Assembly (NCBI GenBank): GCA_023213395.1
Contig: CM041465.1
Location: 115,389,741 to 115,453,740 of the forward strand
Direction: 5' to 3'
Origin: Cycas panzhihuaensis
Lineage: Eukaryota; Cycadophyta
DNA length: 64,000 nt
Made by a program: the position numbers and the translations under genes. Position 1 is the stretch's first letter. Every line of letters starts with the position of its first letter. Below are positions 11,924 through 23,757 of this stretch, in pieces. Below the pieces are notes generated by a model, which saw only the letters and a list, made by a program, of their open reading frames with translations, was not told the origin of the DNA and did not search any database.

Positions 11924-14072
11924 TGTTTCCTAGCTACCGGGAATGGATACAGATAGGTCGACTCAGGTAAGCACAAGTATGCTTCTTCCTTTTCATTTGT
12001 ACTATTTCTTTGGAAAGGTTGACAGAAGTATTGCCTCATTACATGACTACTTGCTTCATTTGTATGATCACTTTGTATTTTGTTGCCTAGTCATGTTGCT
12101 TATCGTAGTGTGAGCCTATGATGACCCAGTGGGACCTACCTTTCTATAAGGTAGGCATCCCCATGGCACTTTACGACCCTCTGTGCTATCTCTACACCAC
12201 CTCAAACCTCATTTGATTTGTATGACCCATTCATGCCTTGATTTTGAGCTCTTATCACCTTGTTTCTGGGACCTTTAGCCTTTGGTGCCTCTTTTGGCCT
12301 TGTCCACATGCCTTCTGGACTATCCTAGCCACTTAGATAGGGGGGTCAACCCCTCCTAGGCCTGCCATATCACTTTCTAAGGCTCCCAGAACCTAGATTA
12401 TGGCCATTCTAGCTTTTTGGTCCTGCACCATTGTAAACTTAGTGATACCGCGAAGTTTACCATAGTGCGACTGCTATAAGTTATTTTTAAAAAACTACTG
12501 TGGTAATTCTTGCTTTTCCATAGAATTTCCATGTGGCCTCGCATCCAGCTTAGTTCTATTTGCACTCTATTTGCTTGTTTAATGTTGGAATGGGTATAAG
12601 TCTCAAAAACCCTCATCATTTTACCTCTCTTAGATCTTTTTTTTCTCTCCAACATAACTAATTTCTGTTGTAACCTCTGTTCTTTCTCTCTTCCATCCAC
12701 AGATCTATCTATAGACCTACATTTTTTTACAGCTCCAGCTAGGACCCACCTGCAATGGTCCCTCTCTATTATGGAAGGCTTCTCTCCAGGCATTCTCAAG
12801 CAATTTTAAGTATGGTTCTCCTCCAACATGCCCCAGTAAGTGTCTCTTTTAGCCGCCTCTTGGGATATCTCCTATAAAACCCTGCAGGAACCCTTCTCTC
12901 CATTGGTTGCAGGGGTAAACCTGCCCTATATTCATCCCATCAGGTCCTTTAGACCCTTTTTTCAGGATTTATGGTATGTTATCTCTATGCTAGACTCATT
13001 TCCTAGTTTGTTTGCTTGTTTACTTCATGTTTGACCGTAGCAAACAATGTTTCCATTAAGTTTGGCCTGTTATTTCTAGGTTTTTACCTTTCCTTCGCTA
13101 GTTTTCCTAAAGGAAATAGGAGGAGAAGATCCATAAAGGTTGGGTGAAGAGAGTAAGGTAGGGGTAGCCCCACTTAGTCCTACTCTCCAAGGGCAATTCC
13201 CTTCCCACCTTTCTTCTTTTGCTCCCATGCTTCTCTTGGGTTAATTAGGAGTAGGTGAGCCTTAGGCCTGCGCTAGATTATTAGTGTGTGTCTTATTGTG
13301 CTAAAAGGTCATGTGAAGAACCTAGCAGAGGGTTTAGCCATCTTGAGGCTTCCCTTCATTCTGTCTTGCTTGATGTACATGTTTGCTTGAGGGAAGATTT
13401 GGAGTTATTTGTAGCAGCTATTTTTCTAACTTGATATGACATTTTAACGTATATATTATATGTGTACTTACATGTATATATAGCTTTTCTTTTGTATCCC
13501 CTTCTTAGAAGGGATAAGCCTTTGTATGTGTAGGTTGGTATGGTACTTTCTCGCAAAGGTAAAAGGCGTCTGGATCCAGGTAAGATCTATCTTTTTCTTT
13601 CCCTTTGCTTTACTTGCTTCCCTTTGTTCTGCTTTCTTTTTATAAGGGGAAGGTAAGGAAGCCCCCACCGTTCATGTCAAACTTGGTTACACATCCACCA
13701 GTTGGTGTAAGGGCATGCGTTGCATGTAGGTGAGGTCTCCCATCGGCCGCTACACCTTTTAGGGTATGCATTTCTATCTTTGTCCCTCCATTTCTCCTTT
13801 CGCTTTCATTTGAATCTATGCTCTAGTTAAGTAGATCACATGAATGTAGAAAGTTAAATGGTATTAGTTGGTTACATTTATATGCCATATGTTCATCTTA
13901 TATAGGAAAAGGACGTAAAAGGAACCCCCTATTTTTTCCTCTTCCTCTTCCTCCCAATCCAAACCTATCCTTTAGGTATATTCCATTTGGCATCACTTGC
14001 TTGCACGTGTAACACTTGGTCTTTTTTTTCTTTTTGTCCCTTTAGCTATTAAAGGAAAACTTAGCTTAACTG

Positions 14073-14131
<59 letters not shown>

Positions 14132-14510
14132 CCTATTTGCCTTGGCCAAATAGCCAAGGGAGACTCACTTACATCGTAGGCTTTCACCTACTCCATTCAC
14201 ATACGTTTCCCTTCATCATAGGGAAACTCTCTGAGGATTCCTCTCTTTCCCTTCCAGCCATCCAAGGGTGGGAGGACCTTCCTCTTGAGACCATCCAGGC
14301 TACCCCCTATATGCTCTCTCTCTCTTCTAGATTGAGGGCTACTTTAAGGTAGTTAGGTACCATTCATAGGTCCTAAACTCATGGTCCAGTGCACAAGGCA
14401 CCCTGCATGGTACTTTCTTTGCTTATAGGTTCTTGTCCACACCTTCGACATCATCATTGACTACCATTACTCCTATCGACCATAGTGATTATCCCATAGA
14501 TGCACATCTA
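11924..14510 (+). repeat. 3' LTR of element D
   Basis: Begins TGTTTCCTAGCTACCGG directly after a purine-rich tract CCAAGGGGGCAG (11912-11923, presumed polypurine tract). It ends GATGCACATCTA at 14510, where the family end is ...CATCCA. The length is 2587 bp. It contains a long (TC)n run. Confidence 0.85.
14075..14128 (+). repeat. (TC)27 microsatellite
   Basis: An uninterrupted TC run of 54 bases inside the 3' LTR of D. The 5' LTR of D has only short CT-rich sequence at the matching place (about 10240-10262), so the expansion happened after D inserted. Confidence 0.95.
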
Positions 14511-14559
14511 ATGTCCTGGGGAGGGATTATACTAACTAGGAGATGATACTCCCTGAGAG
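14511..14559 (-). mobile_element. Element B remnant between D and C
   Basis: A sliver of about 49 bp. It aligns with the end of the antisense gene in C (about 21258-21310) and in E (about 40600-40640 reversed): shared GTCC..GGGAGAGGGAT.A.AC and GAGATGATAC. Joining 14559 to 29265 gives a continuous match to E. This shows that it belongs to B and that C was inserted here. Confidence 0.75.
14555..14559. other. Target site duplication of element C, left copy
   Basis: GAGAG directly abuts the LTR end and is identical to 29260-29264 on the other side of the element. Confidence 0.9.
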
Positions 14560-17317
14560 TGGATGCATGCCTACAAGATAATCACCTAGCTGAGTAGGAA
14601 TAGTGAGGATGATCAATAATGGTATCGAGGGTATGGATAGGAACCTACAAGAAAAGCGAGTACTATGCAGGGCACCCCGTGCACCGGAGTGTGAGTTCAG
14701 GACCTGCGGATGATACCCAACTACCTGAGAGTAGTTCCCCACCTCAAAGAGGAAAGGGAAAGGCAAGAGAGGTAGCCTAGATAAACTTAGGAGGAAAGTC
14801 CTCCCACCCTTAGATGGCCGAAAGGAGAGGAAGAGAATCCTCAAGGGTTTCCCTATGACAGAGGGAAACAAGTGGGAGCAGGGTAGGCAATAGCCTATGG
14901 TGTGGCTAGGACTTTCTCGGTTATTTGGCTAAGCAAATAGAGCCGAGAATAGGAGAAGGGAGTGGGAGCGGGCAACAATCCCAAAATCTCCCTTAATGGT
15001 TCAACCAAGAAGGCGAGGGTGATAGGTGATGCACAAGCAAACTAAATCAAGCAAAAAGGCAAGCCAAAAAGGGTAAAGATTGGGTTTGCAAGCTAAGGAA
15101 AAGGTGAGGGGAAAATCTCATAAAATCCTTTCCTTATGTAAATGTGTTGTATAAAGTGTGAATATATAAATGCAAGTAAAAGATGTTAATTTTCTTCTCT
15201 TTTTTATGTTTGATCTATTTAACTAATACATAGACCACAACTAAAAGTGCAAAAAAGAAAGTGTGGGCAAGAGAAAGAAGTACGTACCTGGGAGGGTAGT
15301 GGTCGATAGGAGACCTCGTCCATGTACCATGCACGTCTTCACTAAGCCCGCAGATGATGGAGTGGCTTCCTTACCTTTCCCTTGTGAAAGGAAAAAAGAA
15401 AGGAAACAAAATGAAAGCAAAGAGTAAAACAAAAGAAACCTTACTCAGATCCAAGTGCTTAACACCTTTGTAAGAGCACCATGGTAACCTACACATGCAC
15501 AAACCTATCCCTTCCAAGAAGGGGCTACAAGAGATGATCTACATATATGCAAGTATATATAAGTGATGTTAACATTAGAATATTAGAGAAAGATAATTAC
15601 TACAACAAACTCTACAAACCCTCTCTCAAGCAAGGCTAGACACGAAGTGAAATGGTACAAGGGAAGCCTTAAGATGGATAACCCTCTACTGAAATCTCTA
15701 CATGACTTATAGACGTAGTAAGGTAGCGGGTGAAAGCCACTAAGGACAGCCAAAGATGCTAAAAGGAAAGCAATAAAGTATTAAGAGATAAGCAGGATGC
15801 AGAGTTACTATGGGCAGCAATCTGTTGTCCAAACCCCTACTAATTAAGACAAGGGATACCCAACAATATGGGGGACTCTATGGGGGTCCAAACAAGAGGT
15901 GAGCAGGCCTGGAATTAGTGTAGTAAGTGGTTGTATATGCTGACAATCTAGCGCTGGCCTAGGGCTCAATCTCTCCTAGTAATCTCAAGAAGAACATGGG
16001 ATGAGAGAAGAGAAGGTGGGAAGGGATTACCCTTAGAGAGAAGGACTGAAAGGGGGGCTACCCCACCTTACTCTCTTCACCTAGCCTTGGAGCTCTTCTG
16101 TTATTGTCCTCTTGAAGAAAACCAGCAGAGGGAAGGAGGAGCCAAGATGCAATAGGTAAGATACAATAGAAAGACAACTTTTCAATGGTGAAAACTAAAG
16201 GAAATAAGTAAATAAAGCAAGAAATGGGTTCAAATAGGGAGTAACTCGCCAAAAAATAGAAGAAAATAGTTGGTAAGACTTGCTGGGTAGATGTATGATA
16301 AACTTGGGCCTACTAATAGTAAGAAAGAGGGCCCCTGCAAGGGTTTGTAGGAGGCAAATCCAACAGGCAACTAAAAGGAGCACTACTGGATGAGTTGTGG
16401 AGGAATTAGCACCAAAAATACTTGATGGGACTTGAAGAGAGGCTTCCCACCATGGAAGCAAAGAGTTGCAGGCATGTCCTAGGCTGAGGTTGCAGGAAAC
16501 ACATGCCTGTAGAAACACCTGTGATAGAAGGAGCTAAAGAGCAGAGTTGTAGCAGAAGTTCTTGTCTTTTGAGAGAAAAAAATGACCTAAGAGTCCTCAA
16601 AATGATGAGGGTATAAATACTTATACCCATCCCAGCCCTAAGAGGTGGAATAAGATGCGAATAGGGCTGAGGTGGATGCAAGGCCGCGTGGTAATTTTGT
16701 GAAAAAAGTGAAAATTGCCACAACAGATTTTTAAAAAATAACTTATGATAGTTGTACCGTGGTAAACTTCATGGTACCGTGACAAACTTCATGGTACTGC
16801 TAAGTTTACAGCGGTGCGAGACCAGAAAGCTAGAATGGCAGAATTTTAGGTTTCGAGAGCTTTGGGAGATGATTTGGTATGCCTAGGAGGGGCTGGCCCT
16901 CCTATTTAGGTGGCTGAGATAGTCCAGAGAGCTCTTGGACAGAGGTAAGCAAAGCATCGATGAGCAAAGAATCCCAAAATGAAGTGTTAAAAGCTCATGG
17001 TCAAGGCATGAATAGGTCATACAGACCAAAAAGGGACTAAGGCAGCATGGAGACAATGTAGAAGGTCATATAATGTCATGGGGACATCTACCTTACAGAG
17101 AGATAGGTCCCACTTGGTCGTCATAGGCTCACAATATGATGGACAGCATGAACATGCAATAAATGTAAAGTAGTCATGCAAATGAAGCAGGTAGTCATGT
17201 AGAGAGGCAATGCTTTTATCAACCTTTCCAACGAAATGATGCAAGTAAAAAGGGAGAATCATACCTAAGTTTACCTAAGTCGACCTGTCCGTATCCATTC
17301 TCGGTAGCTAGGAAACA
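14560..17317 (-). repeat. 3' LTR of element C
   Basis: On the minus strand it begins TGTTTCCTAGCTACCGAG (17317) and ends ...GCATCCA (14560), 2758 bp. It is preceded by the purine tract CCAAGGAGGCAG (17318-17329). The TATA region (TATAAGTATTTATA) is at about 16614-16627. The AAACTT/GGTACC repeat block at 16757-16812 is about 130 bp upstream of it. Confidence 0.9.
16614..16627 (-). promoter_or_regulatory. TATA region in 3' LTR of element C
   Basis: Minus strand reads GGGTATAAGTATTTATACCC, two TATA-like boxes, after TTAGGGCTGGGAT. The position relative to the LTR start matches D. Confidence 0.5.
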
Positions 17318-17699
17318 CTGCCTCCTTGGAAGCAGAGCCTCACCGCTCAGAAGCATGGTGCAATGATGAATGCTAGCAACATAACTGTCAGTAGCACATG
17401 TGCATGCATATATATAAATTGTGATTATAATAGGAGTTAAGGGTGCTGGCAAGTGTCGTGGCAGAATACGTAGATACGAAGACAGAGGTGGAGATGACAT
17501 AGGGGCTGCCTATGTGCCACCTAGGAATCAACCGAAAGCTAGAAGGATGAGGGGGCTGCCCCCATCACGAAAATGCAAAGAGATGTAAGATGATGTCAAG
17601 CAAGAGAGACAAGTGAGAAAACCTAGTAGTCACCATAGTTTAACCTCATTAGTGGCTAGCTTTTGGAGATGTGAATGGTTCACAAGGTGATGTGCATGA

Positions 17700-18153
17700 C
17701 AACCTAAGACTTGGGTGACACAGCGACCGGGCAAGTCTTAGGGATGATCAGTAAGAAGAGGGAAGCGACTCTCAAGGATGAGGCAAACGAGTCTATCTAC
17801 CTCAACGTTGAGGGCCCAAGGAATGTGTCAGATGTCGACAGGCTGGAAATAAGTTAGAAGAGACCTAGTAGTCGAAGTAAGGGCTCTCAAATGAGGGCAT
17901 CGCACTTGGTAAACCTAGGTGAGATGGGACACCACAACTTGGGAGTCACAAAGAAGAAAAATCGATCAATGATAGAAACAGAGAGTATCAGTGAGGGCCT
18001 TAATAATGACCGTATACTTGGCTTCATTATTGGTAGCCTCAGGGAGGAAGATTTTGGAATGTAGGAAGTCATGTTCGAAGAGCTGCGAAGGATCCAAGTG
18101 GCAGCAAAAGGTCTAGGATTACCACAGCTCCCGTCATCGGTAAAGATGAAGAG
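17700..18153 (-). pseudogene. aRNH of element C, frameshifted
   Basis: Minus-strand homologue of the stand-alone RNase H. The start region reads SLFIFTDDGSCGNPRPFAA (first catalytic Asp present). A one-base change near 18070, in the Ser-rich stretch before the NN..E motif, moves the rest into another frame. LLCDSQVVVSHLT is readable there but with several stops, and the segment corresponding to the catalytic Glu is read as NNEAKY. No functional protein is expected. Confidence 0.75.
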
Positions 18154-18696
18154 AGATATAAATGATGATCAAAAGGTCTCTAAGAGGAAATATACAGTAA
18201 TATAAGAGTCATAGTGAAAGGAAGGCTCGAATGGCAAGTAATAGATGGCCGTGAAGGGTAAGAGGACCTAGCAATGAGGCTACCCAAGGACAAAAGTAGG
18301 CTATCCAACCACTAGCTGAGAATGGGGAGAAAAAGGGGCATCCCGGGGTGCTAAAGGTTACTTAAGAACACAAAGAATGACTGTAAATAGAGGGAGCATT
18401 CCCTTTGGGGGCCCTGGGAGCAGGAATAGGCTGCAAAAATGAGTCCAAGATGGCGAAACAAGCCAAATGAGTATAAACTCTGGCATGCACAGGAGCGACA
18501 CGTAAAATGAGATAAAAGGCTCTGCGAACAATGCATTGGCAAGGCGCCATAAATGCATCCACAAGGAAGAGTGAAACGAACACTATGGGAGCACAATAAG
18601 AGATAGGGCCAGAAGGCAAAGATGATCGGGAGTAAGAGATAGTCCAGAGGGCTATCACGAGAGCGGGAATGGAGATAGTGCCCATCGGGGCCCCCA

Positions 18697-18707
18697 CCTA
18701 TATAAGG
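18697..18707 (-). promoter_or_regulatory. TATA box upstream of aRNH in element C
   Basis: Minus strand reads TTTCCTTATATAGGTGGGGGC. The same TTCCTTATATAGG(C/T)GGGG block is in E (43092) and F (63208-63218). It lies 545-550 bp upstream of the aRNH start in all three, so it is likely a dedicated internal promoter. Confidence 0.6.
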
Positions 18708-19371
18708 AAATTTGATGGAAAATAGATTCATTTTCATGGGCTCTCGAGAGAATCCAGAGCCATTCCCTTATGCAGTGGAGCTTCACCCAACTTCAGAGGC
18801 ATGTGGAGGGAGATTAGACCGTTGGATCGGGGTGAGAGGACAACCGTCAAGACCATGGGGACGAGATGATGACTGCTAGGCCAGATCCTATAAAACCTAA
18901 TCCATCTCATAGTTTCAATTCCGTTGCTTTTTGTTGATTTTTGTGTAGATTTTTGGCCCCATATGGGCAAGAAGTGGCCTCTCGGAGTCTGAATTAGACC
19001 CAGAAAGAGGCAGGACCTGGGCATTAGGCAGCCCTAGTCCCAGTGGACCTGGCTGTGGCCCACAAAAGGAAATTTTTTGGGTTTTTGGCAGGGAAAACCC
19101 CCCCCTTTTGGGGGGGTGCTATTCACACCATGGCAAAGATTGTGGTGCTACGATCTTTATCGTGTCACGATCTTCACAGTGGGACCCAGGCTAAACTCTG
19201 CAGTACTGCGAAGTTTGGCATGGTGCCAAGGCAGAACTGCTGAAAAAAGAAGATAGGGGCCCGAGGGGCCCCAAATCTCGACCAGGAGGAGCTAAGAGAT
19301 AGCCTAGAGGATGAGAGATGAGTGGAGGTCAAGTTCTGATGAGTTTTAATGGTATTTTGTAGGCTGTGATC

Positions 19372-21394
19372 ATGGTGGAGAACCACAAAAACATTGGGAT
19401 GGCCATGTTGAGTTTTATAGAGATAATGAGTAGAGAGGACAAGAGAGTCCTACGAAGATGCAAGTTGCTAAAGGTGGTGAGGACACCTTAGTACATGTCA
19501 GACTAGAGGCTACTGATAGACATCACGTCACATTGGGATCAGAGGAGGCATGTTTTCCACCTACCCCTGGTGGGAGATGTAACAGTGACATGGGGAGACA
19601 TCAGACGGATATTGGAATGCCAGCGACTGGGAGGCCGGTAGCACTAGGAGTGCTGCCTAGTAATGAGGTAGCACACAGGGAGGCAGCGATATATTTTACA
19701 GGATCAGATAGATGGGAGAGGTGAGGGGTTCCTCTCCAGGCTATGGTCATGTTAGGGATTCCTCGAGTGAGGAAATTGATTACTTTATATATTCTGTTCC
19801 AGATTTCCTTAAAACAGAACTATAGGGATATCCCAGGAGGATGGATGGATGCAGTGCACCGATGCGAGGCTGGCGAGAGGATGGACTGGGCCACTCTAAT
19901 AGCGGCGAACTTCATCGCATAGCTAGACGCCATCAGAGTAGCAGGTCAGGAAGGGATGTCATACAACACATTATTATAGTGTTATTTTTTTGATTATTTT
20001 GGGGCAGTGGCACTAGTGGGGGGACCACACCCTATTACAGAGTGGGCCCTGATGGTCCACAGATGGTAGACTAAATTGAGAGGGATAGAGGACCAGGCTC
20101 ATGTTTGATATTCAGTGGAGGCCACATCACTAGACTTCCTCACCATAACAGACTATATAACAGATCCATACAGGGTAGTGAGGTGGGACAATGATGAGGA
20201 GGCAAGTGGAGCAGGGGTGCCCCCAAGAGATGATGAGGGCAGAGATAGAGGAGATGGGGCTAGCCCATCACAACCTGCAGAAGAGGCAAGCCCATCAGGG
20301 ATAGCAGATGGAGGAGCAGGGCCATCTGGGACTGCCGGTGGAGAGGCAGGCCCATCAGAGGCTGCAAAGGTGAGCAGGGGGCCTATAACACGATCCCACA
20401 GGCTACAGATCACGAGGAGATCCAGGGAGGTGACAACAGGGCCGGTTCCAGACAGGAGAGAGGCCCTAGCAGAGGAGGTACCAGAGGAGGAGGTACCAGC
20501 AACTAGCAGAGCGCCAGAGGGGGAGGCAGTCACTCGAGTCAAGGAGATAGCCATCGCATTAGGTGAGACACCTAAGTCAAGGAGTCGGCCGCTGCACCAG
20601 GTGAGACATAGCTATTTCCTGTCATCATTTGATTGCCAAATATATAGTTTGATTTTGGTTTGATATCCATATAGACATAGACTGATACATGGCATGCTAG
20701 ATTACAGGTACTGCAGAGATCTAGTAGTTGGTGGAGGCTATGGTAACAGAGATGTTCCCTTAGGTGTATGTAGAGGGGCAGCTGCCCATCTAGGTTGAGG
20801 ATGCACCTAGATCAGCAGGTGCCCACATGGAATCACTTATCCCATTGGCGAGGGCGAGGGATATATGGGCTGCAGGGTCCCAAGAGCACGTAGCATTCAA
20901 GGGATGGCTGCAGTGAGAGCTGGATAAGACTCAGGGTGAGTGAGATGCACTACAGAGTCACGTATAGGCATTAGAGGCTCAGGGAGGAGCAGGCAAAGAT
21001 GCAGAGGGTAGGATACGGGTAGTAGTCCTAGAGGAGCATCTCCGAGGGATGGAGGAGAGGTTTCAGAGCATGGAGGAGAGGCTCTAGGAGTAGAGGGTGA
21101 GAGAAATCATATACAGGCTCGATACAATCAATTGGTGGATCAACTGGCATCGAGGTTGAGTTACAGTAGGACACATACCTACACAGTAACGATGACACCG
21201 AGGAGCCCACGTGATAAGGGGAGTTAGGCAGGGAGTTCCTAGAGGCTACGAAGGAGCCTAGGAGGCATGTGGTCCCTAGGAGAGGGATCACACCGACCAA
21301 GAGGTGACACCCCTAGAGAGGGGCAACAGTAGGATAGGATATATGTATTTGTTTTAGACAGGGGAAAGCACGAGCCTCTAGGGGGACCATATAG
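19372..21394 (+). pseudogene. Antisense gene of element C: plant mobile domain, acidic linker, coiled coil
   Basis: Runs opposite to gag-pol, between integrase and aRNH. The start chosen is the ATG at 19372 (MVENHKNIGMAMLSF); F has the same motif. The PMD signature is the segment around SHWDQRRHVFHLPLVGDV. TGA at 19724 (CGA in the ancestor, by comparison with E) and several TAGs interrupt it. After DYITDPYRVVRW comes an Asp/Glu/Pro/Gly/Ser-rich linker with PSGTAGGEAGPSEAA repeats. A probable intron (20601-20707) follows, then a block with AGAHMESLIPLARARDIW and a heptad-like stretch VLEEHLRGMEERFQSMEERL. The stop at 21392 after ASRGTI matches E (ASRGSYI). One base is missing just before the intron relative to E. 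The function is unknown; PMD occurs both in host genes and in transposons. Confidence 0.7.
20601..20707 (+). other. Probable GT-AG intron in the antisense gene of C
   Basis: CACCAG|GTGAGA ... GATTACAG|GTACTGC, 107 bp, T-rich near the 3' end. E has the matching segment of 110 bp on its other strand (41190-41299) with CAG|GTGAGG and TTTGCAG|GTACC. The frames before and after fit only if the segment is removed; in E the join is codon phase 1. Confidence 0.6.
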
Positions 21395-22053
21395 AGAATC
21401 ATATGATTGTACCCCCCCTGTAAGGACACCGGTTTCCTATAGATAATGTACCATACCATATGTACGATATGACACATGGTTTTTTGATGTATATATAGAT
21501 GGGGTGATTGGTACCCCATTTTAACATATGATGATGTGTATCATAGTGTGTGATGGATGATATGTATGTTTGTTTATTTGTTTATGTGTGTGGATGCACA
21601 GATGCACGAGGGTATGTAAAGTTATATCTTGAGCTGATTATTATATGAGCTTTATGTTGTGATATTTGTTTAGGTTGCATATATTTCCTTTTATACAAGG
21701 CCATATATCTAATAGGAGAATACACGACCACCATGAGTAGAGGTGATAGACATATGCAGGGTTAGGAAATAAGGCAACATGTATGTCCACATGGGAGCAT
21801 AGCAGGATATGCAAAGGAAATACTAAGCAAGAGGGGAGTGACAATACTCCAGAGTGTCATCTTAACTAGGGTATGCCCAAATAGGAAGACAAGGTGCTAA
21901 TGAAAATGGGAGCAAAGGTTCGGTGAGAGAAACTAGAAGAAAACAAAAGAGGCCATCCTAAATCGTCATTCTACCCGTGGCTGGGAGGAATAGGAAAGAA
22001 CTTAAGATGGTAGTTTAGGCTCATTTTGGAGTGTGACTAGGGTGACGACGCTG

Positions 22054-22203
22054 TCACAGGTAGAATTTCTTAAGGAATTTCCTGTTGACTACCTTCTCAA
22101 ATTCTAGGCCTTCCAAGGTGGCAATCCTATAGGCACCGTTACCAAGGCTCTTGAGAATGATAAAGGGACCGATCCATCTGGGCCTAAATTTGGTCAAGCG
22201 ATC
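22054..22203 (-). pseudogene. int: C-terminal end of integrase, element C
   Basis: Only the last ~50 residues of integrase remain: RLTKFRPRWIGPFIILKSL, then NGAYRIATLEGLEFEKVVNR and FLKKFYL, as in E (39770-39926). It is joined directly to the start of RT by a deletion at about 22203, so the integrase catalytic core and zinc-binding region are gone. Confidence 0.85.
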
Positions 22204-23070
22204 GATAGAAGTAATAAGTCCAGCATCTAAAATCTTCTTGACCTCCATCTTAACGGTGGCCAAAAGTGTAAGGTAGAGAGGATACTGATTCTGATGGATG
22301 GGACGGGTGCCAGGAATGGTAATGAGATTATGAGTGATAATGGAGGGGTCAATTCCCTTCATGTCAGAATAATCCCATGCAAAGACATCTTAGAACTCCT
22401 AGAACAAAAGGGAATACTCCCTTACCTCATCAGGAGAGTATTCTATCCCGACCTTAATGACCTTGCTAAGGGCCAAGACTATGTCCTGGGTTGCCCCCAT
22501 GTACATGGCATTCCCCTCCTCAAAATGGAGAGGGGCAAGGTCAATGGGAAGAGATGGAATAGGGGATGGGATTGGGTCAGTGAGTGTGGACCTAATTGTA
22601 AGAATCTTTTGGTGGCCAAGCCTATGGTGACCAGAAGGAAGGTTGGGCATGGAGCCCGCTAAGAACTCAAGCAAGGCTTCATCATCTTCGAAGTAATCCA
22701 TCCCATGGATGACCTTACTTTGAATAGATGAAGTGTTGGAGGAAGTAGGAGCAACAGGACCATGGTGGTCATCACATTGTCCAACATCCTCAACAGACTC
22801 TAAGGGAGAGTTCAAAAGGGGCTCCTCAGAAGGAGTAAAAGGGAGTTTCTCAAAGCCATCACCTATGGGGGGTGATGAAGAGGAAGACCCAATGGCTGAT
22901 GAGTCAATACGAGCAATGATGTGTGACACAGAAGGGTGACTAGTCTCACCAACGAAAGTGGTTCTAGATGGGGACCTAAAACAGGATAAGTGCATCTTAT
23001 TAGTGCGGAGGAAAGAAACAGGGTAGAGGTAATCCTCATCTTCATCGTGAAACTCATCATTATTAAACAA
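22203..23070 (-). pseudogene. pol: RT N-terminal part with upstream linker, element C
   Basis: Minus-strand frame starting MFNNDEFHDEDEDYLYPVSF, the acidic linker seen in A and E. It runs into MKGIDPSIITHNLITIPGTR and the start of RT up to DAGLITSID. There the sequence jumps to the end of integrase. The RT palm with its FMDD box, and RNase H, are missing. A TAG lies between the blocks at about 22390. Confidence 0.85.
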
Positions 23071-23205
23071 GATGAGGTACCCGTAGCTCCCAACACCAAT
23101 AGAAGCGAAGTGCGTGAGGCTAGAAGAAGAAGGTACGGGGTCTTCTTCGATACGAGATGGATTGGGTATGCTAATGGAGTAAGCCGAGGTATGAGTAGAA
23201 GGGCC

Positions 23206-23745
23206 TTAGCTCACTTGATTGATAGGGTGAGCTTGTTTAGTAGGTGGGCACTTGCAGGAGACAACTTTCATCTGTCCATCATGGATGAATTTAAGTTGCC
23301 CCCAGTGGGTCAAATACACAGCTCCCATATGGTTAAGCCATGGTTGACCCAAGAGGAGATTGTAGTCAACATCAACATCTAAGACTACAATGTTAGCAAG
23401 GACAGTCTTACCCTCAAGAGTAAGCAGGATCGAGACAGATCCCAATGGGGTCTTTTCGCTACAGTCATAGCCTTGGCATCACCATGGAATAGGTTCCAAG
23501 GTAGAAATACCAAGCTCTTTCATAACACGAAAGGGCATGGCATTCATGGAAGAACCATTGTCGACAATAGTTCTTCGTAGGGTATAGTCAGGTGTGTCAA
23601 TGGTGATGGTGAACAGGAAGTTCCATTGACGTTCCCTTTCACATGTAGGGGGAAGGTCTTTAGGGTCAAAAGAAATGACAGGCTCATGGCTTTGAGTGGC
23701 ACCCAAAGCATGGATGGGTACGTCATTTGATCCTAAAGCTTCCAA
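23206..23745 (-). pseudogene. pro: Protease of element C
   Basis: Two open blocks. The first (23479-23745) contains FTITIDTPDYTLRRTIVDNGSSMNAM, with the active-site DNGSS intact. It ends in TGA after EPIPW, where E and A have CGA. The second (23206-23445) has LANIVVLDVDVDYNLLLGQP and HWGQLKFIHDGQMKVV. Apart from the one CpG-type stop, the protease core looks whole. Confidence 0.8.
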
Positions 23746-23757
23746 AAGAAGAGACTG

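Larger units (their letters stand above)
7958..14510 (+). mobile_element. Element D: internally deleted Tat-type element (LTR-aRNH-LTR)
   Basis: Two plus-strand LTRs (7958-10645 and 11924-14510) flank only about 1.28 kb of internal DNA holding the 3'-module RNase H. Primer site, gag, protease, pol and antisense gene are absent. The deletion joins the LTR end (GTGCATCCA) to a point matching C near 18590 on its minus strand. The first ~94 bp of the 5' LTR are missing here because element A is inserted at that point. The right flank 14511-14515 (ATGTC) is the presumed target duplication. LTRs differ at roughly 15% in a 225-bp stretch compared by eye, so D is older than C and E. Confidence 0.8.

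Noticed and set aside
14087-14128. Ser-Leu-rich and Arg-Glu-rich frames across 13993-14187
   Set aside because: They are translations of the (TC)27 microsatellite.
19721-19802. Apparent second intron (GTGAGG...TTCCAG) in the PMD gene of C
   Set aside because: The segment reads in frame in both C and E with only Gln/Arg codons turned into stops (TGA in C, TAG in E), and E lacks the GT donor. It is coding sequence, not an intron.
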